Notes: a model not told the origin generated them from the sequence alone. 29,141 nucleotides of DNA from Gracilaria vermiculophylla (GCA_019155205.2 JAHNZQ020003147.1:107967-137107), one strand, 5' to 3'; shown: positions 9,598 through 20,593, counted from the stretch's first letter. Numbers and translations are program-made.

Positions 9598-10019
9598 GGG
9601 ACTAATAGCTTATGTCTGTTAAAATAGACTGAACTTCTGAATATCATTGGGTTTCAAAGGCAATAGTTGGCCTCCAAGCTGCCATGTTTTCATTCTGCTT
9701 ATGTCTAGCTCAGTAGAGATAACCAAAGTGGCCGTCATTGGCAGTCGCCAGATTCTTTGGCGAGAAGAACCAATGATGGGAATTTTCGTAGATCAGCCAA
9801 TCTTCAGATAGAAAAGAATAACAGAGGCTTAGGTTTATCGTGCCTTCATGCCGTCTACTATAAATCATGAAACACGACCAGGGTTTCTGAATGTGCGCAA
9901 GACCTTGACGTGAATTTGGGATCAAGACGGCCATGAAATGGACAAAACACGCGGCCTATCCTTCTCGGGGTTGGATCCGAGTCTGCTCTGGCTCTGCGCA
10001 AGTCACTGGTATAAACGTA
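9598..10019 (+). other. Leader region upstream of the piggyBac transposase
   Basis: No coding family is recognisable in this stretch. ACTATAAATC near 9857 is TATA-like but far from the start codon. Open frames on the minus strand (about 9710-10043) have no support. Confidence 0.3.
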
Positions 10020-10836
10020 ATGACGTCCCCAACTCAAGTTCATCCTTTCTTAGAAGATGAGGATGAAAATGCGCCCCAGAATATCGTAGACTGCAACATC
10101 GAATAAGCAAATGCACCCTTTAGCAATTTTGAAGATGAAGAAGAGTTTCCAGTGCGAGTTTTAGGTCCCGCCGAGACGCAGTAATTGTTCGACACTGTGC
10201 AATACTGTGCAAAGTGGCGAGACGTAAGTGGACTGCATTTATGTCAACCACATACAATCAAGGGGGCCTATGGTCACAAGAACGTATTGGGTCTCTTTTT
10301 ACTCTTCCAGAATAGTCCGTATCTCAACTATGTACGCTTGTGGCCTAGTAAAGAGCTTCTACGGAGAAGTAAACGAGCGAAACCCCTTCGAGTGAACCAA
10401 CTGCTGGTGTAATTCGGTCTTGAGCTCGCAATTTTAGTTCATCGTCTCAACCGTTTGAAGCATTCTTGGTCCCAATTAGAACATTTAGGCAATCACTTTT
10501 TCAAGAAGATAATGGAAAGGGACGCGTTTATGAACACACGGTTTGCATTGAGACTGTACGCCTCATGTGATCCTGAGCTAGCTGTAGTTGATCTTCTGTG
10601 GCACAGCCGCGCTATTCTCGAGCACTTTGCACGGAACTCTGCAGCCCTTGCCATTCCGGTAGGTATCAGTTCCTTGGATGAAAACACAGTGAGATGCAAG
10701 AGCCGCTCAGCTGCACGCTCGTACATAAAGAGCAAGCCGGTCAAGTTTGGAATTAGGTTATACGCGGTGATGGATTTGTCACACGCTTATGTACACACTT
10801 CACAAGATAATGGATCGGGAAATAAGAGCGGGCAAA
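10020..10836 (+). pseudogene. piggyBac transposase, N-terminal half (split gene)
   Basis: ATG at 10020 opens an acidic N-terminus (FLEDEDEN) in a frame that runs to 10836. It is interrupted by TAA at 10104, 10182 and 10410 without frameshift. Typical DDE_Tnp_1_7 blocks follow: NSPYLNYVRLWPS, FGLELAILVHRLN after the third stop, LEHLGNHFFKKIMERDAF, LLWHSRAILEHFARNSAALA, and SSLDENTVRCKSRSA with KPVKFGIRLYAV. The D of SLDEN near 10677 is the first catalytic Asp. The frame ends in SGNKSGQ exactly where LTR copy 2 begins. The rest of the protein is found inverted at 13019-11773. Confidence 0.85.
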
Positions 10837-11390
10837 TTTAGTGCAGTGGCTCCTAAGGGAAAAATGGTGGTGTGGCCTTATGGTATAATATTCCTAAGGA
10901 GGCCTCGTACTTTAATAGCTGGGCCACCTGGTGCAGAATTCCGCCCGCGTGCGCTACAGTATCCTTAAGGGACGGTAGAAGAATGTTTTATTCTAGTTAA
11001 TCTATACAGGTAGTTAGTACAGTAGTGAGACCTGCCGAGGCGGGCTCCCGGCTTGATACTTAATCTGTCGGTTGAGCTCCACCTCTGGGGAAGTAAAGAC
11101 AAGCACCCTTGAGTCTTCATCTACTTTTTCGGTTGGAGTCTCTCGTCGATCAACTCAGGTTTCTAAGCCGCCGATCCCCAGGTCGCATCATAGCAGCGCC
11201 TGTATGAGCATTGTCCGCCCAGTGAACCTCCTCCTCCACTTGGCGTTTGCAGATACCCTTTAAGAATTCCCCCGGCTCGCGACAGCGGATACCGGAGACC
11301 ACCTTTAGGACCACGCATCTTTGGAGTCAACAAAAACTCTTAACGGACTTTGTGCTTTACTACCTCGAGAGAAGGGCTGACAGTACCACA
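10837..11390 (+). repeat. LTR copy 2 (solo, inside the piggyBac gene)
   Basis: This 554-base LTR lies in plus element orientation, starting TTTAGTGCAGTGG (one change from TG) and ending GTACCACA. No retroelement body is attached on either side. The left flank is GCAAA and the right flank AGCGT, so it lacks its own target duplication. GCAAA reappears, as TTTGC on the plus strand, directly outside LTR copy 3 at 13015-13019. That is the pattern expected if an inversion used this LTR as a breakpoint. Confidence 0.88.
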
Positions 11391-11791
11391 AGCGTCGGTT
11401 ATTCAATGGGATCTTATCTCTTCTTACTCCAAAAGACGAGAAGTGTGAAGAACCATTTGCGGCAAGGTCCAACTGAATTTCTATCAGCGTTGAACTACCG
11501 GCACTAACTCCACCAAACGAAAATGTTGCGTGCCCACAATATGATGGGAGACCATGCTATTGGACGCAGTTAGCATCATCGATTGTGACGACAACTGCTA
11601 CTCTGTACGCGGCTCATGGGGTTCCTGGGGAGGAAAACAATGAAGCACGTAAAACAGCTTATACGGCTTACATTTACGAAAGATATGGCTTCCCTGGCAA
11701 AGGAAAACGAAATCAAATATCAATCTGTATTCCTGAGAATATCAGAGATATTTGACCTGATGATCTTGGCGCTTACATGGGCTTCAAAGAG
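11391..11791 (+). pseudogene. Fossil with a P2X7-ballast-like Zn domain
   Basis: A plus-strand frame starts in mid-protein at the LTR edge (RRLFNGILSLLTPKDEKCEE) and continues through GRPCYWTQLASSIV to ARKTAYTAYIYERYGF, GKGKRNQISICIPENIRDI and GAYMGFKED. TGA codons at 11474 and 11753 interrupt it. The order AY..YI, then G.GKR..I..CIP..IR, then Y.GF resembles the C-terminal ballast domain of P2X7 receptors, which also occurs in transposon-encoded proteins. The match is from memory of the pattern and incomplete. Its 5' part is missing at 11391, consistent with an LTR insertion and rearrangement. It converges with the inverted piggyBac half. Confidence 0.4.
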
Positions 11792-13019
11792 GATTCGTTT
11801 TCGGTTTTGAAAGGAAGACGTGCCGTTGACAGACTAGCTGTCGCTTTGTTACGTCTTTTACCATGCGTTTTGGAAAATATCTTAGCTTTTGCACGTACCA
11901 CAGCGTTATAAACCAATGGCCGAATAGTGCGAATAGATTCAATATAATGGAAGAAGGAGAAACAGTTCACATGTAAACCACACTGAAACTCTGAACAAGA
12001 GAACAGTGTGTACCCGCCCCGCTAATTCTTTGACAGCAACCTACACAACACAAAGTGAACTTACTTTCGTCCATTGTTCTCTAGCAAATAGTTTGAACCC
12101 TCCGATAATGTCTTTGGTGAGTAACTGGGAGGCTGGGGGTAATTTTCCGGAGAGATTGGTAGCAGAGAGGTTCTCACCTGTTTGTACTCCACATAATTCA
12201 AGACCAGACCATGAATTATTCATCGCTTCATCATAGAGGCATCAATCATAGCTTCCCCAGCGTTCGAAATTGCGTCAAGCAGTGCATGAGCGTTGATGAT
12301 GGCAGCTTCAAGTACAAACGTCATGATGCTCATCGTCACACGCTTCTCTTTTCTCATAGTCGTAGTCGTGGAGAAAAACTGAAGGAATCTGTCCTAACTG
12401 TTCATGAAAAAGTTTTACTCTACAACTATATATGGTACCTGCAATGTTGTGCGTTACATCGAATCCTCTCCGGTCCATCTGTGCAAGAGAACAAGCCCGT
12501 TAATGAAACGGGGAGCGTGAGCGTCGAACTTGTGAATACGAAAAGTAGGCGTATCTGCCAAATCATTCGTGTAGAAAGAAACCACCGAGCGGTCTTTGAA
12601 CACCACAAATCCTGCCTTTTTTGCCACCAGAGGTAACGCCCGTGGATCTGAAGACTTCTCGAACACTTGAACCAAACGCCACTCTCCCCTTCGTACATGC
12701 TTGAGCTCTTCCACTGCTTCTTTTAATTCCAAGCGGTTAAGGCCGTCCATATTAGTGAATCGAATTGCACCAAGAACGCTAAAATTCACCATCACTCGGG
12801 GTGTATAGCTGGCGGGCTAACAACGGCCTGGTGTAGAAATCATCCATCACCAAAAGCCGCCCATTAGTCGGAGTAGCATGTAAATTTGTCTGGTGTGCCA
12901 TTTGAGCACATCAAAATGCGGAGGCAGTCGATTTCAGAACGCGGTTTCCATAAATCTTTCTCTCCACGGCCCCACAAAGATTTCTAAAAACTGTTGCGTA
13001 TCTCTGAACTCGACTTTGC
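11773..13019 (-). pseudogene. piggyBac transposase, C-terminal half (inverted relative to N half)
   Basis: Reading down from 13019, and counting GCAAA only once, the frame continues the N half directly: SRVQRYATVFRNLC, then FCAQMAHQ-like sequence with a TGA, then RLLVMDDFYTRPLLARQLY, which holds the second catalytic Asp. An extra T near 12788 shifts the frame. It continues as FSVLGAIRFTNMDGLNR, VAKKAGFVVFKDRSVVSFYT and GLVLLHRWTGED, then past a TAA as FFMNS and KRVTMSIMTFVLEAAI. The tail has Cys/His sequence (GYTLFSCSEF, GLHVNCFSFFHY) like the zinc-binding end of piggyBac transposases. Several stops are present. Family assignment is firm; the last part to TAA at 11773 is uncertain. Confidence 0.83.
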
Positions 13020-13573
13020 TGTGGTACTGTCAGCCCTCCTCGCGAGGTATTAAAGCACAACGTCCATTAAGAGTTTATGTTGACTTCAAAGGTGCGTTTT
13101 CCTAAAGGTGGTCCCCGGTATCCGCTGTCACAAGCCGGGGGAATTTTTGAAGAGGATCCGCAAACACCAAGCGAAGAGGGAGGTCCACTGGGCGGACAAT
13201 GCTCCTACAGGCACTGCTACAATGTGACCTGGGGATCGGCGGCTTAGACACCTACGTTGATCGACAAGAGACTCCAACCGGAAAAGTAGATGAATACTCG
13301 AGGGTGCTTGTCTTTACTTCCCCAGAGGTGGAGCTCAACCGACCGATTAAGTATCAAGCCGGAAGCCCGCCTCGGCAGGTCTCGGTACTGTACTAATTAC
13401 CTGCGTAAAGTAACTTAAATAAGTAATAGTTCTACCGTCTCTAAAGGATACTATAGCGCACCCGGGCAGGATTATGCACCACGTGGCTCAGTAACGAAAA
13501 TACGAGCCCTCCTTAGGAATATCACGCCATAAGGCCACACCACCATTTTTCCCTTAGGATCCATGGTATTACA
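13020..13573 (-). repeat. LTR copy 3 (3' LTR of the full element)
   Basis: On the plus strand this 554-base LTR starts TGTGGTACTG and ends TATTACA. A CACGTG box shared with copies 4 and 5 lies near 13480. The flank outside it, TTTGC at 13015-13019, is the reverse complement of GCAAA beside LTR copy 2. Confidence 0.9.
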
Positions 13574-13586
13574 TACCCCATTTCTT
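13574..13586 (-). promoter_or_regulatory. Candidate polypurine tract
   Basis: Read on the minus strand, AAGAAATGGGGTA directly precedes the 3' LTR. A purine-rich run at this place primes plus-strand DNA synthesis in LTR retrotransposons. It is short and contains T, so the call rests mainly on position. Confidence 0.45.
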
Positions 13587-14050
13587 AAATTTCACCACGT
13601 CCTCGACGTGCATCTACCGATTCCTTGATCTCCGGGGTGGCTCCTATCGGTGTTGAGGCAAGCGCAGCCTCCGGCGATAGGCACATTCTCTCCTTCAGGT
13701 GTTCCTCCATCCTTTCATACTCCTGCGCGGTGTATTGCCGCAAGCTCGCGTTTCATCCCTCTTGGCGTAACCTGTTAGTTCCATTGCACCAGTCGGCGTC
13801 GTGAGCTCCCACGTGGCGTAAGCCTCCGCGCCCTTCAACGCATCGTGCGCCGTGCAGACGCATGACCTCCGCGACCGGAGGGTGGGCGGTCCAGAGCGTA
13901 CAAAGACTCCTTCAAGGCTTTTTTCAATCCAATCCCTTCGTGGGTCCTCCTTTAAGAACCAACCGTTTCATCGCGTCCGTTCGTTCAACCTCCGTGAAGC
14001 TTCAAGTCTCATAATCTTCTCGTCTGCGTTCCCGTCATCCTCCACTGGAT
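13587..14050. other. 3' non-coding part of the retrotransposon
   Basis: On the plus strand the frame of the antisense ORF continues upstream here with stops (near 13588, 13798 and 14008) and Ser/Arg/Pro-rich text. I cannot tell whether it was ever coding. Nothing on the minus strand is recognisable. Confidence 0.35.
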
Positions 14051-15019
14051 ATGAACGTACGCCTCGCTATGGTACTCCATACCTCACCTGATTCCGGTCG
14101 CCAGGCTTCTCCTCGAATTCCACGGTGGCAGCTTGACGCGGCTCCTTCTCCGGTCGAGCGTAAAACCGCGGGTCGTTCCAAATGTGGTGGCAGATCACTC
14201 TCCTCAGGCGCTACCACGCGTTTGGTGGCTTTTCATCCAGCTTCCTACACCTTCGGCATGTCTTCTCCAACTCTGGCGCGTACATCTTCATCGAATCCTG
14301 GGGTGTACCACACCTCGACCGGTGCACCGTTCCGTCCATGGGAGCATTTCGACCCTCGCGCCACGCGGGTCTTCGTCCCAGGATATGGACGCGCCTCCTG
14401 ATGTGATAACTCAGCGGCCCGCAGCAATGCTGGTGCTCCGGCAGTGGTATCCGCCGTGTCTCCTATGGAAGAGGACGAGATTGCTCCCGTTCCGGTACCT
14501 TAGCTCCCAGTGGTGCAACCCCGCCTGCGGGGCGTCACTGCCCCTGTTCTTCAGCCTCGCCTGCGGTGCGTTCCAGTTCCCGCACCGCCGTCACCTCCGA
14601 TGCCACTGACTCCGTCCTTGGCTTCGCCGACATCCACTGCACAACCCGCGGAGTCCCGTCGGGCAGCCCCTGTCTCAGCTGGTCCGCCGTCCGCAGCTCC
14701 TTCCGTGGCGGTTGTTGCGCCGTCAATGGAGGTGGCCGCATCGGGTGCACCGTCGGGAGGAGTCTCCTCTAGGGCTCTGGAGGCTGCCTTTCAGGAGTTG
14801 GTGCAGGCGTGCAGGTTGACATGCCGTCCGGTTCCGGCTTCTCCTGTAGAGGCTCTGCGCGAGGCGCGTGCTTAGGTCCTAGAGCTGCACAAGGCCCGGG
14901 CAAACCAAGCCTCGATGGCGGCCCTCAAAAAAAGGCTGTCGGAGTTCTTGGATAGTCGAGCGCTCACTGCGAAAGAGCGCCTCGAAGCGGATTATTCAAC
15001 GCGATTCAGTAACCTGTAG
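14051..15019 (+). pseudogene. Antisense accessory ORF of the retrotransposon (decayed)
   Basis: A plus-strand frame, opposite to gag-pol, runs from an ATG at 14051 to TAG at 15017, broken by TGA 14399, TAG 14501 and TAG 14873 but never shifted. It encodes a segment with YGRAS and FRPWEHFDPRATRVF, then a long Pro/Ala/Ser/Val-rich stretch (about 14510-14750). It ends in an Ala/Leu/Glu/Arg-rich helical part (ALEAAFQELVQACRL, AALKKRLSEFLDSRALTAKE) that looks like a coiled coil. It lies between the chromodomain and the 3' LTR, where some plant gypsy elements carry extra, sometimes antisense, genes. No family is recognised. Coherence across three stops supports former coding. Confidence 0.5.
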
Positions 15020-15262
15020 GTGATAGAACCCTGGCGAATAAAACATCCTTCGGATGGGGCAGGAGCTCCATCAAAAGTAGTTCCCATATGACTTAGGCCG
15101 TGTCTGCGTGCTCAACGAAACGAAGTGCCGCCATGGGAGCATGCAAAAAGCTAACAACAGCATCCTGGAGGCAAAAAAGATAATTCCAGATAGGGGATAG
15201 AAGGCGGAGACGAACAAAATCTCTTGTTGGGGGCCCCCTCCCCCTTTCCAAAACGTAAGCGC

Positions 15263-15568
15263 CTATGTGGAGAGGCGTTTTCGCACCAGATTGGCGTGGT
15301 ATTCCCTAGGAAAGTTCATCGAGATATGTCCCGGAGGTTTTTCCGTGTCATCTTTCGAGGTGTACCCGTACCAGCGGACGCGGTACAGTATTCCTGGAGG
15401 AATTTGTCGGTGGGAGACGTTATGGTCCACCGTGTAGATTATGTCACCCTCAGGGGTCAGGATGGCATCGGGAGCCACCTGTAATGGTTCACCGAGAGCG
15501 GTAATGCGGTTCCCAGTATCTCGTGCTGTCGTTGCGCCTGAGGTGGTCGGATGAGGAAGTTCCGCGCG
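15263..15568 (-). pseudogene. Chromodomain end of pol
   Basis: Directly downstream of the integrase, in the same frame after a TAA at 15569, the protein reads EPLQVAPDAILTPEGDIIY, VSHRQIPPGILYRVRWYGYT, KDDTEKPPGHI and ends NLVRKRLST. The YRVRWYGY...DDT..P..HI pattern is a chromodomain, which in chromoviruses steers integration to marked chromatin. The usual Trp after DDT is Glu here, so the aromatic cage is probably damaged. This identifies the element as a chromovirus. Confidence 0.72.
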
Positions 15569-16990
15569 TTATCCCTGAGGTGGGGTGGCGGGCATTCTGG
15601 AGAGGCTGGGCGTCAGGACGTTCGTCACAATACAACGGGCGACGACGTCTCTGAGCCCGTTCCCCTCAATGGCGACAGTATCCCTATAGGTGGCCAGGCC
15701 TTTGTAGGACCCTGAGGTGGTCGGCGTTAAATTACGCGTGACGTCCGGTGGTTCGTCGGATGTTTTCCAGTGTTTGTCTAGAAAAACCTTGTCGCTTTCC
15801 TTAAAGTGAAGGCTTTCTTCCACCTTCCGGTCGATGTCTTGTTTATATCTCCTCTGCAAGGCGTTGGGTTTCTCCTTGGCGAGGGAGAGGGCGTTCGCAT
15901 AACGCCTTAAGATGGAGCGTTCGGCTCGCGCCGCTGTTGACGCCTGTGGCCCAACCGCCGGGTGCGCCCTGGCGCGTACGGCAATGAGGGCACTTGGCGG
16001 GATGCGCGAGAGCACCAGATTGAAAGGAGCGGTCCCCGTGGAGCGGTGCACCTGCAGGTTGTAGGCATACCTGAGAGGGCCCACATATGCGTTTCAATCC
16101 TTCTGGTGGTCTACGACGAAGTGTTCCAGCCTCAAGGCGATGTTCTTGTTGAACCTTTCCGCCTGTCCGTTGCTCTGGGTGTGATAGGCAGTTGTAAACA
16201 ACTGTTTCATCTCCGTCATTCCAGAGACGGCGCTGAAGAGCTTTGCCGCGAACTGGGGGCAATTGTTCGTGAGGAGGCACAACGGTATCCCAAAGGGGTA
16301 AACCCAATGCTCCAGAAAAGCGTTGGGCATCACTGCTGCACTGGTGCTCCTGAGGAGGATGGTACGCGTGATCTTCGAGAAGCGATCCGTGATCACGAGA
16401 ATAAATCGGTGCCCTCGCTCCGTCTTGGGGAGAGGACCGAGGATTTCCATGGCCACAAACTCCAACGGTCTTGAAGGTGGGAACAGAGTGAGCGGCGTCC
16501 GGTGTCTCCGTATATTTCCCCTAGCGGCGGCGCAGGAATAGCAATCCGCCACCATTTTGAAGGCGTCATGAGCGGCGTTCGGCCAATAGAACTCCCTACA
16601 CATGGTGAAATACATCCCCGATCCACCGGGGTGCTCGGTGAGGCTAGGATAGTGCGAGGGATACAGCAACATAGCACGTAGCTTCGTCGGGACCACTTTT
16701 TGGAGAGCTTCATCCAGAGAGGCGCGGCGTACAAGTATGCCGTCTCGGTCGACGTTGACTGACGGTTTCAAACTCCCCACAGTGGCGAAGCACTCTTTGT
16801 AGTACGCATCCGTACTCTGTTCCTTCAGGAACTCTTCTACCGTGATGGGGAGGACCTTTTTCTCCTCCTCAACAAGAGCCAACACCTCATAGAGTCTACT
16901 ATACCTTCCTCCAAATTTACAGCCTTTTAAACATTGTCCATAGAATTCTTCTTTCCTGTCGGCGGCTTGGATGATCAGACGCGGGATTTT
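15569..16990 (-). pseudogene. Retroviral-type integrase, catalytic residues lost
   Basis: The zinc-binding HHCC module is intact: HYPSLTEH near 16650 and DCYSC near 16540. In the catalytic core the first Asp is Glu (VAMEILGPL, codon 16447-16445). The second is Asn (LLTNNCPQF, codon 16267-16265, also Gly to Cys), while the third acidic residue remains (NGQAERFN, codon 16159-16157). Two of three metal-binding residues are changed, so integration activity is not expected. A stop at 16094 separates the core from the basic C-terminal part (RYANALSLAKEKPNALQRRY, then ESDKVFLD). The frame is the same throughout. Confidence 0.88.
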
Positions 16991-18790
16991 GTCCACCAAA
17001 GGTGTTTTGTCTTCCCTCTTGGTGGAGATTCGCGAGAGCTCGTCCGCTGCCTGGTGTTCAATGCCAGGGCGGTGGACGATGTAAAACTCGAACTCCAGGA
17101 TGCGTAACCTCCACCTTTCCAGGCGACCGGAAGCATCCGTCACAGACAGTATCCCCTTCCGTGGGGCCTGGTCCGTCCTCAAAATGAAACGCGCGCCTTC
17201 TAGGTACGGCCGTAGAAGTAGAACCGCCCATACCATGGCAAGACATTCGCGCTTTGATACGGAGTAGTCCCGCTCCGTAGGTGTGAAGCTGCAACTCCAG
17301 TATCAGATGGGTTGAAGTCCACCTTCCGGTTGCTCCTGTTGGAGGGCACATCCGACATGATATTTACAGGCGTCAGTGTGCAGCACCATTCGGCCGTGCC
17401 GCTTCGGAAGCACCATGGTCGGAGGTTTTATTAGTCTCTTCTTCAGGGTGTCAAAGGCTTTTAAATCTCCGTCCATCAAGATAGACAATTGCGTTGGCCT
17501 GTCCTTCTCTAAGAGGCGATTTAACGGCGCCGCTATAGGGGAAACATTCGGTGCAAACCTCTGGAAGACTTTACACAACACTAGGAAGGAGCGGAGCTTT
17601 ATCTGGTTTGGGGGAGAGCGAGCTTCCTTGATGGCATCCTGAGTCTTCCTGAAAGTCTGCAGGCGGCCCGGGAGCACAAAATGCCCCAGGTAGTTCACCG
17701 ACGACGTGAAAAAGAAACATTTCCCGCGCTTCAAGGTGAGTCAAGCATCCTTTAGGAATTGGAGCACGTGCTTCACATGAATAAAGTGCTCCTCCACGCT
17801 GCGGGTTTATATGATGACGTCATCGATATACACCAAAGCGTACTGCCACTTCACCTTTGACAGGATGATGTCCACCGCTCGTTGGAACGTAGCGAGTGCA
17901 ATCTTCAATCCAAATTGCATCCTTAGGAATCTGAAGTTCGCGCAGTGCGAGGTAAACGTTCTCTTATCCTTATCGGAGTTGTCCATCTCAATCTGCCAGT
18001 AGTCTCTGTTGGCATCCACCGTGAAGAAAACGAACACATCACCTAAGGAGTCGATACATTCGTCCATACCGGCCATACCGGGTATCGGGTACAAATCGCG
18101 TACCGTCACCTCGCTGAGGCATCTGTAGTAAATACAGAACCTTAAGGAGCCATCTTTCTACTGCACAAACACCACCGGGGAGGCCCATTCGGAATTGGAA
18201 GGCTTGATAAAGCTCTTCTCCAGCATCTCGGGGACGTCATCGCGTTCGAAATCGCGCGCATGGGGTCCGGCCCTCCTTGGAAGTTGATGTACCGGTTTTG
18301 CATCCGGTTTGAGCTTGATCCTGTAATTGGCCAGGCTCACCTGACCCAGGGGGCCAGATTACGTGCCTTCAAAGGCGGATGGCATCTCCACTATCCTATG
18401 GAGATACCCTTTGAAATCCTCGCCAATTTGGAGCTTGTCCAGGCAGGTGGCAGGATTATCTTCCTCTAGAGCCGTTAAATTCGCTTTAGCCTCCATGGCG
18501 GAGATTGCATCTCGGTCCACGAGGTCTTCCACCCGAAGAAGATGAACCAGTCTTGCAGGGATGGGTAGTGCCAAGCCGACAATATTTCCTTTCTGGAGCC
18601 GTAACCGTGACTTCTTCAGGTTGGCGAGCATAAACCTGAATGGAATGCTCGGTATTATTTCCATAACACCATTCGCTTTTATGGAGTCCTGCTTCGTCGT
18701 CAGCAATGGACGCCCTTGTAGGAATGAAAGGCCAGATGCAGAGGTCTGCACCCAGACTTCGGCCTGACTCCTTGCGGGTATTTTCGATGC
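16991..18790 (-). pseudogene. Reverse transcriptase and RNase H region of pol
   Basis: The frame begins near IPARSQAEVWVQTSASG (about 18790). RT starts at ANYRIKLKPDAKPVHQLP after a TAA (18361-18359), then EWASPVVFVQ, stop, KDGSLRFC and YPIPG...DECIDSL. FTVDANRDYWQIEM holds the first catalytic Asp and LVYIDD near 17824 the other two. MPFGL-type sequence is altered to MQFGLKIALATF. RNase H follows: LHTDACKYHVG (D), YSVSKRECLAMVWA (E) and LRTDQAP (D), then RLERWRLRILEFEF and HQAADELSR. Stops fall at 18361, about 18157, 17809, about 17746 and 17305, with no frameshift inside. RT motifs survive but the protein cannot be made whole. Confidence 0.9.
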
Positions 18791-19461
18791 TCTTCACCAC
18801 TCGGAGCTTATTCGACTGCGTCTCTTTCGGAAGATTACCCGCGTGACCCGCGTTGGCGTCCGGTCCTGAAGATGCAGACACGATACCTACAGGGGCGGCG
18901 TCGTGAAACGTCTCCTTCCGCAGGCGTGGGTAAATTGCACGTACATATCGATCCACAAAAGAAGTGCCTACTATGCATTGCGCGGCCAAGTTGGTCCCCA
19001 CGAGGAACCACACTTTGACCTGTAAGGAGCCCAATCGGAGGTACAGGGGGATTGCGCCGAGGATGGTCAATGCTCGTCGTGACGCACCGCCCACTGTAGG
19101 GAGCTTGCCAGTTCTGGAGGAGCCGAGAGCAGACCGCAGGAGCACATCGGCGTGCACCAGATTGGGGTCAGCTTCAATATCGAGAATAGCGCGCACCGTT
19201 ATGGAGGCGAGCGGGGAACATCCTATAGAGGCGAATACCTTGTGATCCTCACGGTAAAGCGTGCAAACAGAATCCTCAAAGGTGTCCAATGGATGCAACG
19301 GGAGTAGGGGGCCCGCAGATTCTGCGTCGATGGAGCAGACGGCTTCTCCCCCTTTCCTGAAGTTGACCTCCGTGCAGCTGAGGCTCGATGGTAATGAGCC
19401 ACGCAGAGCCTTTACGCGTGGCTCTGAGGGTTTCCCTGGTTGGAGAGGGGCTAAGTTCCAC
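18791..19461 (-). pseudogene. Retropepsin-type protease, active site destroyed
   Basis: In the gag frame, after a Ser/Pro-rich link, the protein reads CSPLASITVRAILDIEADPNLV, then VWFLVGTNLAAQCIVGTSF and DRYVRAIYPRLRKE. The layout is a gypsy aspartic protease (ILDTGA ... GTSFIDR). Here the DTG triad is D-I-E (codon for D at 19181-19179), so catalysis is lost. The frame differs from pol by +1 going downstream. The change falls near 18795, either an old indel or an ancestral frameshift. Confidence 0.75.
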
Positions 19462-20537
19462 TCAAAGACAGCGTCTGCGGTTGTGCATTGCGATGCAACG
19501 TGTTCCCTTGAGGTGCAACCGCCTTGGGCACCGGCACCTGCGTTGCGGGTGCAAGTGACAGTGCGACAGGCTGCACTCCCGGTGGAGAACGGTAATCGTA
19601 GTTTTCTTTAGGTAAGCGGATGTCGCGATACGCAGTTCGATAACTTCCGCTCTCCGATGGTGTGCCCTTCAGGTCCTGGACGTTTTTCTTCCGTTCCTGC
19701 AGGATGGTGGCCCTCATTGCCGAGGTGAGAGTCGTACAGTGTACGGGCTCTCGTGACCAGCAAATCCTGCAAGGCGATGGGTAGCCTCGAGGGTTCGCAA
19801 ATCGGACGCTCCTGTAAGTCCCTGCGGAGGCGCACGAAGTAGGAGACGAGGGTGTCCTCGTCCAAGACGGTGCTTCCTGTGAGGAGGCGTATGTGAGGGC
19901 AAGGGCCTTGTTGACGTCATAATTTGTAGTGAAGACGTCGGGGCCTCAGTGATAGAAGAACCGAGACAGAAAAAATTTGAATTTAGAATTTAACCAATGA
20001 AAAAGGTACAAGTAAGCAGGAGATCAGGCAGAGGAGAGATAATAGCAAAACAGTATTCCAATAATAAAGGTAAACTTGAGACTTTAGTTCCGAATAATCC
20101 AACTTGAATTCTTGAGTTCTGGAGTACTTTAGTGACTAGAGACCGTTAAATTAATTCGCCAACGCTCAGCTTCCCGTCCAAACAAAGATAGCGCTTCACA
20201 CCAGGCTTTCGCTGACACCACCTTTTCGGTCGATGGGGTTCCACAGACCAACCAGAGTCCTTTGGTACACACTAAGCGATTCCTGTTCACTCTAGGAGCT
20301 TCAACCGATAACAGACTTAATAAGGAGAAAATAGAGGAAATAGTAGAGAATTTGAGTTAGAATGGAGGAAACAAAGTAAAATTGGGAATGGGAATAGTAA
20401 TAGAGATAGGTAAGAAGAGTGATAAGATAAAATGTGAGTGGCATGAGACTGGATCACTGCCCGATGAAAATTGAAGTTTTAATGATGTTGGGTAGTCTGA
20501 CCGAGAAGAGAGGTACTTCAAGGCCGGCTAACAGCGG

Positions 20538-20545
20538 TATTTATA
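20538..20545 (+). promoter_or_regulatory. TATA-like box in the solo LTR
   Basis: TATTTATA lies 56 bases before an AATAAA in the same strand, the usual spacing of promoter and poly(A) signal around an LTR's R region. Confidence 0.45.
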
Positions 20546-20593
20546 CTGTTCTGGAAGCGCGAATGCAGCCAAATTACGCACGATGATTTGTGC

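Noticed and set aside
16094..17236. Plus-strand and alternate-frame open frames opposite pol (such as 15962-16474 and 14133-14609)
   Set aside because: They shadow pol or the antisense ORF and show no family features.
19530..19610. CCHC zinc knuckle at the end of gag
   Set aside because: The minus strand gives CTRNAGAGAQGGC, with only two possible ligands in rough position. Not enough to call.
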